Source: Candidatus Woesearchaeota archaeon (GTDB taxonomy: Archaea; Nanobdellota; Nanobdellia; SCGC-AAA011-G17; UBA489). Taken from it: a DNA stretch of 5,949 nucleotides. Under the pieces are notes generated by a model. That model saw only the letters and a program-made list of their open reading frames with translations, had not been told where the DNA came from and made no database searches. The position numbers and the translations under genes are program-made. The stretch's first letter is position 1; every line of letters starts with the position of its first letter. This document shows, one piece after another, positions 1 to 4,867 of this stretch. The stretch covers positions 1-5,949 of the forward strand of contig JAUXTV010000233.1 of the NCBI GenBank assembly GCA_030679025.1, in the 5' to 3' direction.

Positions 1-1
1 G

Positions 2-1087
2 TTAGAAAGACAGGATGTAAAAGTAAGAGCGGAAGAAAAAGCGAAACAAGAAGTGAAATATACTCGTGAACTAAGAGCTAAAGCATTTGATGTTTCACGT
101 TATTTATTACCACAAGCGATTCAGACAAATATTGCGTGGATTGCAGATGCACGATCCTTAGAATTTGATATTGCTGCCTGGAAGGGACATCCCTTAACAG
201 AATTGCAAGAAGCTGCAGCAGCTATTGAAAGAAATGCAGGTCAGATTGCTCCATCATTATTAAAATATACTGGTAAGAATCCTTACTATGCTGATAAATT
301 AGCTGGATATGATTTCGAAGAGAGAAAGTTAAGAGGCGATCTACCCTTCAGACCAGGATCACCTCACTTTGGAAAAGGAGTAGATGTTCTTGAATATAAT
401 GCTGACAGTCTAAATAGTGTATTGGCACATGTACTAAAGCGTCATGAAATGGGTGGTACCTTCAGAGAATGTCGAGAGAGAATCGCAACAATGCAGTTTA
501 GAGAAAAATTAGCGATGTTAGAAAGAATAGTTGCGAATAGAGAAAGAACTGATGAAAAATTAGAAACAGATGAAGAATTTGATTTGGTAAAAATGACCGT
601 TGAAATTCGTTCAGATGTGGGTGCAATTCGAGATCTAAGAAGACATCAGAAAAATGATAGGTCTGAACCTCTACTGACACTAGCCTCTGGATATAGTACT
701 CCGGCTACTATTCAAGAGATGCATCCAGAAGTACAGACAAGATTTAGAGAAGCTATGGAAAGAGCAGCAGAAGGAGAAGCAAAAGTCGCACGACAATTCC
801 CATTCGAAGCACAATATCTAGTTCCTATGGCAGCCAATCACACACTAACAATGTCTTTAGGGATGGATCAGTTACAATATTTAGTTTGGACTAGATCTAC
901 GCCACAAGGACATTTCTCCTATCGTCAAGATGCAATAAATTTAGCAGAAGCTGCAGCTAAAGTGCAACCATGGTTATTAGGATATGAACAATATCCAGAA
1001 GGAAAATCATTTGCAGAAGTGTACGCTAATGCTCCCTTAAAGAAGTTATTACGAGTACAGATGGAAGAAACAGATTTACATCAATAA
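2..1087 (+). CDS. Tandem ThyX-like protein (flavin-dependent thymidylate synthase homologue), 5'-truncated
   Basis: The frame is open from base 2, so the true start is upstream and 361 residues are visible. A GTG at base 53 lies inside a continuous helix-like stretch and is probably not the start. ThyX makes dTMP from dUMP using FAD, NADPH and methylene-tetrahydrofolate. I see two ThyX-like segments. The first ends in a stretch with ADARSLEF then HPLTELQEAAAAI, resembling the ThyX NARSL...AQWEIR helices. The second has MTVEIRSDVGAIRDLRRHQ (about bases 590-649), resembling the TFEIE...RHR region, and ends with DQLQYLVWTRSTPQGHFSYRQ. Its RHR signature is RHQ, and the conserved Ser seven residues after it is Leu. 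In the second C-terminal helix the NAR arginine is replaced (GMD). Catalysis is therefore uncertain; it could be a diverged dUMP/FAD-binding protein. It ends one base before the opposing ychF stop. Confidence 0.62.
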   Translation, partial: LERQDVKVRAEEKAKQEVKYTRELRAKAFDVSRYLLPQAIQTNIAWIADARSLEFDIAAWKGHPLTELQEAAAAIERNAGQIAPSLLKYTGKNPYYADKLAGYDFEERKLRGDLPFRPGSPHFGKGVDVLEYNADSLNSVLAHVLKRHEMGGTFRECRERIATMQFREKLAMLERIVANRERTDEKLETDEEFDLVKMTVEIRSDVGAIRDLRRHQKNDRSEPLLTLASGYSTPATIQEMHPEVQTRFREAMERAAEGEAKVARQFPFEAQYLVPMAANHTLTMSLGMDQLQYLVWTRSTPQGHFSYRQDAINLAEAAAKVQPWLLGYEQYPEGKSFAEVYANAPLKKLLRVQMEETDLHQ

Positions 1088-1088
1088 G

Positions 1089-2273
1089 TTATTTCTTCAC
1101 AGCAATCTCAATGACATCTCTGTGTTTCAGCACATGATCTTTACCAACAACACGCTTCGTCTTGACGTCAATCGCTTTGATAAAATTTCTACCTATATCA
1201 GTATGGAGTCTAAAAGCAAAATCAATCGCAGTGCTGCCCGGAGGCATCAAAAAACAGTCAGGCAAAATATTACCATTTTTATCTTCAAGCTTATTCGCTC
1301 CACCAGGATAAATAGCTATATAATGCAATAGCTCAAAAACAACTTTATTCAAGGCGTCTTGCACGCCAGTAGATCCAAATTTCTGCAAAACAGTTTTGTT
1401 AATATGCTCTAAAGCAGTTTTTTGTTGCGCGCTTAATCCTTCCCTCATCACAAAATGATCTTCGCCAGGAACATAGTCAATCAATCCTTTTTTGTTTGCT
1501 TCTCGTAATGCTAGTTCTGCATCTCCTGCGCAGGGAATGAAAAGAACAGAAGGAAACGTTGCTTGCATTCTCTTTAAATTAGCTTCAGCTGCAGGCAAGT
1601 CCATTTTATTCGCGGCAACAATCATAGGCTTGCTTTTCTGGCGTAAAGTTCGTGCTAGTTGAATCAATAAGGTTTCATCCCAATGATCCATGCTCTCTGG
1701 ATACTCTCGAATAACTTCTTTGACCATAGGTTCAGTAACTCGTAATCCACTCATTTGTTCAGCGACTGCAACAGCAACATTCCCTTTACTAGAAGCAATT
1801 TTTCTCGAGAGTTTTTCCCAGCCTTTTTTTAAAATGCTCAAGTACCACATATCTAATTCAATTTCTAAGAATTGCACGTCTTTCGCGGGATCATAACTGC
1901 CAGGAGTAACTTGTTCTCCTTTTTCATTAGTAGCTCCAGCCATATCAACAACATGAATAAGCGCGTCAGCTTGATTCAAGTCAGATAAAAATTGATTACC
2001 CATGCCTTTGCCTTCATGAGCTCCAGGAACTAATCCAGCTACATCAATGAGTTGTACAGGTAAGAAACGTTGTCCCTTGCTGCAGAAGCCCTCTCTAGGA
2101 TTACATTGGACATGAAACTCAACGTCGATGCAGTCAATCTTGACATAGCCAATGGCACTGTTAGGTTTTATAGTTGTAAAGGGATAAGCGGCAATTGCTA
2201 CATCTGCTAACGTTGCGGCCTTGAATAAGGTGCTTTTTCCTGTGGATGGTTTTCCAACAAAGCCAACTTGCAT
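1089..2273 (-). CDS. ychF: Archaeal YchF/OLA1-type NTPase (Obg family, TGS domain)
   Basis: This is a 394-residue TRAFAC NTPase of the YchF group, cytosolic and ribosome-associated in characterised homologues, where it hydrolyses ATP or GTP. Visible motifs are the P-loop GKPSTGKST (7-15), switch I around YPFTT (30-34), G3 DVAGLVPGAHEGKGMGNQFL (77-96), G4 NKMD (222-225) and a G5-like CAGDAE (248-253). A helical insert lies between G3 and G4. A C-terminal TGS domain (about 320-394) ends in HRDVIEIAVKK. G4 is NKMD, as in classical GTP binders, so I would not assume ATP preference. The length fits archaeal members. An ATG at 2291 would add MIIVLC, but a TTTAAA box at 2295-2300 sits 27 nt before the ATG at 2273. 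That ATG begins MQVGFVGKP, as in the family, and suggests a leaderless mRNA. It is convergent with the ThyX-like gene. Confidence 0.93.
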   Translation of the reverse strand: MQVGFVGKPSTGKSTLFKAATLADVAIAAYPFTTIKPNSAIGYVKIDCIDVEFHVQCNPREGFCSKGQRFLPVQLIDVAGLVPGAHEGKGMGNQFLSDLNQADALIHVVDMAGATNEKGEQVTPGSYDPAKDVQFLEIELDMWYLSILKKGWEKLSRKIASSKGNVAVAVAEQMSGLRVTEPMVKEVIREYPESMDHWDETLLIQLARTLRQKSKPMIVAANKMDLPAAEANLKRMQATFPSVLFIPCAGDAELALREANKKGLIDYVPGEDHFVMREGLSAQQKTALEHINKTVLQKFGSTGVQDALNKVVFELLHYIAIYPGGANKLEDKNGNILPDCFLMPPGSTAIDFAFRLHTDIGRNFIKAIDVKTKRVVGKDHVLKHRDVIEIAVKK

Positions 2274-2294
2274 ACAAAGAACAATTATCAATGC

Positions 2295-2300
2295 TTTAAA
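2295..2300 (-). promoter_or_regulatory. TATA-like box of ychF (leaderless mRNA)
   Basis: On the minus strand TTTAAAGCA starts 27 nt before the ATG at 2273, the spacing expected if transcription starts at or next to the start codon. No Shine-Dalgarno sequence precedes that ATG. The same nine bases lie 28 nt ahead of the lemA ATG in this window, which strengthens both calls. Confidence 0.55.
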
Positions 2301-2747
2301 AGTGTATCTGACAATCTCAAAAAATTAAGTGGTTACAATTTGTCCTATTGAAAGAAGTGTCCACAGTTTGTGTATAGTTAAATTTCCTAATATTCAATTA
2401 AGACATACCCTTTGAAACTCAAATTTGAAAACAACTAACTGAGCTATCGATATTTTGTCGACATCTGAATAAATAATAGAGAGATTCCACATGAAAAGAA
2501 CTAAAAAAGAGGCTAAGAATATTAAGATAAAAAAGAAATCATCTAGCGACCCCGTAAGATCACTAGGGCTCATATTACAGTATAAGATATTGAGATCATT
2601 TATAAACTTTACGCTTAATTTTTTCGAAAATAGTCAAAAATACCGAATATTTTTCGAGAAGAATCGAAATAATCTCGTTAAATAAGAGTGATTTTTCGGG
2701 TTTTGTTCGCAAACTTAAATGAATAAAAGATTCTTTAGATTTATACA
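2301..2747. other. AT-rich intergenic region, mostly non-coding
   Basis: About 450 bases upstream of the ychF promoter and ahead of the NYN gene hold no convincing gene. What can be seen: TTTGAAAC at 2411-2418 followed by TCAAATTTGA (2419-2428), giving TTTGA arms in direct and inverted order; TCGA twice around 2447-2462; a perfect TTTTCGAAAA palindrome (2621-2630); and a weak 5-bp hairpin, CGAGA (2655-2659) with TCTCG (2673-2677). A weak TATA-like CTTAAAT at 2714-2720 is about 30 nt ahead of the NYN start. The region may carry the NYN promoter, an operator or a small RNA, but nothing here is diagnostic. No tRNA-like fold or C/D-box pair was found by eye. Confidence 0.5.
2491..2685 (+). CDS. 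Doubtful small basic ORF (64 aa)
   Basis: An ATG-to-TAA frame encodes a very basic, low-complexity peptide: a lysine-rich start (KRTKKEAKNIKIKKK) followed by a hydrophobic/aromatic middle (FINFTLNFF) and a charged end. I recognise no domain. There is no Shine-Dalgarno site, and no TATA-like box at the leaderless distance of 24-30 nt. The amino acid make-up is what AT-rich DNA gives by chance. It lies on the same strand as the NYN gene, 62 bases upstream, so a small partner or leader peptide is possible. I consider it more likely spurious. Confidence 0.22.
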   Translation: MKRTKKEAKNIKIKKKSSSDPVRSLGLILQYKILRSFINFTLNFFENSQKYRIFFEKNRNNLVK

Positions 2748-3323
2748 ATGTTTGACTCTACTCTTATTTTTATAGATGGTGCTTATTTATCAAAAATATC
2801 TAAATATCTAGGAAAGGGTAAATATCTTAGAACAAATCTTGTAAAATTTGCAAATCATCTGGCACGAAAGCAGCAATTATTTTGTAAGCATATTTATTTT
2901 TATACCGCTCCACCTTTCCAAAGCAAGATCTCAACTATTGATGAAATAAAAAGAAAGGCAAACTATGATTCTTTTATCACAAAATTAAAAGAAATTAAAC
3001 AGATTACAATTCGTGAAGGACGTTTACAAAAAATAGGAGATAAATTTACACAAAAAGGCGTAGACACTTTACTAACGATAGACCTTCTTCGTGAACCATT
3101 GAAAGAAAATATAAAGAATATAATCATTATTACTTGTGATACTGATTTCGTTCCAGTTTTAAACACTTTAAGAGAGCAACACAATACTAAAATAATAATT
3201 TATTATTTCACAGATAAGAGAAGAAATTCTTTGTTTTCAATGTCGAATCATATTTTAACTGCCTGTGATCAAAAAGTACTGTTAACAGAAGAAGACTTTT
3301 TAATAAATAGAGTAGATAAGTAA
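2748..3323 (+). CDS. Stand-alone NYN-domain protein (PIN-like predicted RNase)
   Basis: This 191-residue protein is almost entirely one NYN/LabA-like domain (formerly DUF88), a PIN-like fold of predicted metal-dependent endoribonucleases. The expected acidic residues are present: D10 in LIFIDGAYL, D106 in KGVDTLLTIDLL (103-114), and D131 and D133 in ITCDTDFVPVL. The YTAPP after a beta-strand at about 48-55 also fits the family. There is no added RNA-binding or OST-HTH domain, no signal peptide and no membrane segment, so it is probably cytosolic. The ATG at 2748 is natural because the family motif begins within ten residues of it; no Shine-Dalgarno site is visible. Base composition is clearly more AT-rich than the flanking genes, suggesting acquisition or weak selection. 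The stop is one base from the opposing htpX stop. The RNA target is unknown; roles in RNA turnover or as a toxin-like nuclease cannot be told apart here. Confidence 0.85.
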   Translation: MFDSTLIFIDGAYLSKISKYLGKGKYLRTNLVKFANHLARKQQLFCKHIYFYTAPPFQSKISTIDEIKRKANYDSFITKLKEIKQITIREGRLQKIGDKFTQKGVDTLLTIDLLREPLKENIKNIIIITCDTDFVPVLNTLREQHNTKIIIYYFTDKRRNSLFSMSNHILTACDQKVLLTEEDFLINRVDK

Positions 3324-3324
3324 T

Positions 3325-4206
3325 TTACATCTTCTCTAGTCTTTCAATCCTTAGATTAACATCAGGATGTGTAGACCATACGCTAGATAATTTCTTTCTA
3401 GTTTTAGCCAAAGGATTCTCAATGTATAAATGGGCAGTAGATCTATCAGCAGCTTCCACTAGAGGTTCTTTATCATCTCTAATCTTTTTCAAGGCATTTG
3501 CTAGTCCCTGAGGATATCTAGTCAGCATCGCTCCGGAGGCGTCAGCTAAAAATTCTCGTTGTCTGGAGACTGCTAGTTGAATAAGACGTACTGCGATCGG
3601 TGCTAAAATAGCCAGTGCTAATCCAATCACAATCAGAATGGCATTGCCTTTGCTATCATCCCGTCTGCCTCCACCCATCCATAAAGAACGTAATAAGAAA
3701 TCACTTAACACTAAGGTAATCCCAACCATCATCACAACAACCAACATATAACGAATATCATAATTTTTAATATGACTTAATTCATGAGCTAAGACTCCTT
3801 CTAGTTCATCGCGTTTTAATCTTTGCAAGCAGCCAGTAGTCACTGTCACTGCTGCATGTTTCGGATCTCTTCCAGTCGCGAAAGCATTGATCGCGGTATC
3901 ATCAATCACATAAATCTTTGGTGTAGGAATCCCAGCAGCAATGGCTAGTCCTTCAACAGTATTGACTAGATGAGGATGTTGTTGTCTGTCCGCAGGTTTG
4001 GCAGAATTCAAAGTTAGAATAACAGAGTCTCCAGCGAATAAACTAAACAAGATATAGAAAAAAGAAATGATAAATGCCATGCTCAACCCAAAAAGAGGAG
4101 TGCTATAAATCGTTCCAATAACATAACCTAAAAGAACAATGAATATAAAAAATAAGAAAATAAGAAGATAGGTTTTCCGCTTGTTCGAAGCAATTGCATC
4201 ATACAT
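3325..4206 (-). CDS. htpX: HtpX-like membrane zinc metalloprotease (M48)
   Basis: HtpX proteases degrade damaged or misfolded membrane proteins, with the active site facing the cytosol in characterised members. The 293-residue protein has two N-terminal membrane segments (about 12-34 and 36-58). Next comes the region containing GIPTPKIYVIDDTAINAFATG (92-112), then the zinc site HELSH (141-145) and two more hydrophobic segments (about 154-172 and 188-212). The third zinc ligand is probably E218 in the REFLADASGA motif. Near the C-terminus is the family's STHPDVNLRIERLE (278-291). All catalytic features are present and the length is typical. The ATG start is two bases after the lemA stop, so the two genes should be co-transcribed. 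A weak AAGGT lies 12 nt upstream inside lemA; translation may depend on coupling. Confidence 0.93.
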   Translation of the reverse strand: MYDAIASNKRKTYLLIFLFFIFIVLLGYVIGTIYSTPLFGLSMAFIISFFYILFSLFAGDSVILTLNSAKPADRQQHPHLVNTVEGLAIAAGIPTPKIYVIDDTAINAFATGRDPKHAAVTVTTGCLQRLKRDELEGVLAHELSHIKNYDIRYMLVVVMMVGITLVLSDFLLRSLWMGGGRRDDSKGNAILIVIGLALAILAPIAVRLIQLAVSRQREFLADASGAMLTRYPQGLANALKKIRDDKEPLVEAADRSTAHLYIENPLAKTRKKLSSVWSTHPDVNLRIERLEKM

Positions 4207-4208
4207 GA

Positions 4209-4757
4209 TTAGAAGTCTACCTTGATAGGTTTAGTTTCAGTTTCACTCACTTTGAAATATTCCCTAGGTTTAAAGCCAAAAAAGTTGCCGACGATATTAG
4301 TAGGGAAAGATTCCAGAGATTGGTTTAAAGATAAGACATTATCATTGTAAAATTGTCGCGCGTAAGCTATCTTGCTTTCAGTGCCTGAGAGTTCTTCTTG
4401 CAGCATCTTGAAATTATCGCTTGCTTTTAAGTTAGGATAGTTTTCAGCGACTGCGAAGATAGTCTTCAATGCGTCAGTTATCTGGTTGGAAGCTTTTGCC
4501 TTCTCAGCCATGGATCCGCTCATCAATCTGGTTCTGGCATCAGTCAACTCCTTTAAAGTACCTTTCTCATGCTTGACATAGCCTTTGACAGTGTTGATTA
4601 AGTTAGGAATTAAATCATATCTTCTTTTCAGTTGCACGTCAATTTGTGACCATGCGTTATTAATTCTATGTTTGTAAGAAACTAGTCTATTGTAAGCCAC
4701 AATAAAGTAAAGTACAAAAACTGCGACAATAATCAGTAAAATCCATCCAAGTGCCAT
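4209..4757 (-). CDS. lemA: LemA family membrane protein
   Basis: LemA proteins have one N-terminal membrane anchor and a long helical domain. Their biochemical role is not established, but lemA next to htpX is a recurrent arrangement. This 182-residue protein has a membrane segment at about 5-22, then the family landmarks NNAWSQIDVQLKRRYDLIPNL (33-53), AENYPNLKAS (104-113), ARQFYND, and FPTNIVGNFFGFKPREYF near the end. A TTG at 4772 would extend it by five residues (MDNYL). I prefer the ATG at 4757 because TTTAAAGCA begins 28 nt before it, matching the ychF promoter spacing, and because a start at 4772 would lie too close to that box. It is the first gene of a lemA-htpX operon and is divergent from the S-layer-like gene. 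Confidence 0.92.
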   Translation of the reverse strand: MALGWILLIIVAVFVLYFIVAYNRLVSYKHRINNAWSQIDVQLKRRYDLIPNLINTVKGYVKHEKGTLKELTDARTRLMSGSMAEKAKASNQITDALKTIFAVAENYPNLKASDNFKMLQEELSGTESKIAYARQFYNDNVLSLNQSLESFPTNIVGNFFGFKPREYFKVSETETKPIKVDF

Positions 4758-4779
4758 GAGGTAATTATCCAAAGAGTGC

Positions 4780-4785
4780 TTTAAA
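4780..4785 (-). promoter_or_regulatory. TATA-like box of the lemA-htpX operon
   Basis: On the minus strand TTTAAAGCA starts 28 nt before the lemA ATG at 4757. This implies transcription starting at or within a base or two of the start codon, and therefore a leaderless lemA message. It favours this ATG over the upstream TTG at 4772, which would lie before the predicted transcript start. Confidence 0.5.
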
Positions 4786-4808
4786 TAGTTTATGGTGAAA
4801 AAATACCA

Positions 4809-4817
4809 GTATAAAAA
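4809..4817 (+). promoter_or_regulatory. TATA-like box of the S-layer-like gene
   Basis: GTATAAAAA on the plus strand is in the 110-bp divergent region. A start 24-27 nt downstream would fall near 4838-4840, giving a leader of about 30 nt that includes the ribosome binding site at 4857-4862. A second candidate, CTTAAAAAG at 4829-4837, would place the transcript start at about the ribosome binding site and is less attractive. Confidence 0.4.
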
Positions 4818-4856
4818 TCAGCCAAATCCTTAAAAAGAGAAAGACATACTAAAGAA

Positions 4857-4862
4857 AAGGTG
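4857..4862 (+). promoter_or_regulatory. Shine-Dalgarno site of the S-layer-like gene
   Basis: AAGGTG ends five nt before the GTG at 4868 and matches the core GAGGTG complement of the archaeal 16S rRNA tail except for one base. It supports the GTG start, which is followed at once by a lysine pair and a hydrophobic signal sequence. The other genes with visible starts lack such a close, strong site. Confidence 0.6.
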
Positions 4863-4867
4863 TTCAG

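Noticed and set aside
53..55. GTG as the start of the ThyX-like gene
   Set aside because: The frame is open back to base 2 with a continuous charged helix (LERQDVKVRAEEKAKQE), no Shine-Dalgarno site precedes it, and a start here would cut off the first ThyX half. The gene is better read as truncated by the window edge.
498..680. Minus-strand 60-codon frame rich in Phe and Leu
   Set aside because: It is the antisense of the Glu/Lys/Arg-rich helical part of the ThyX-like protein. Reversed GAA/AGA codons give TTC/TCT, which explains its make-up.
1122..1896. Two plus-strand frames of 68-69 codons (1122-1331, 1690-1896)
   Set aside because: Both are antisense to YchF, whose motifs are complete and in order across the same bases.
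2274..2291. Upstream ATG (2291) adding MIIVLC to YchF
   Set aside because: The TTTAAA box at 2295-2300 would sit against this codon. The family starts with M-x-V/I-G-F/L-V-G-K, matching the ATG at 2273.
2545..2575. Possible small structured RNA around CCC...GGG after 2550
   Set aside because: Only a 3-bp CCC/GGG pairing with a 12-base loop could be drawn. This is too weak, and no tRNA, C/D-box or riboswitch signature accompanies it.
2963..3184. Minus-strand 73-codon frame
   Set aside because: It is antisense to the NYN domain core, including the KGVD and CDTDF motifs.
4758..4772. TTG (4772) as the lemA start
   Set aside because: It is a rarer start codon, it lies upstream of the predicted leaderless transcript start, and it adds only MDNYL before the natural membrane anchor.
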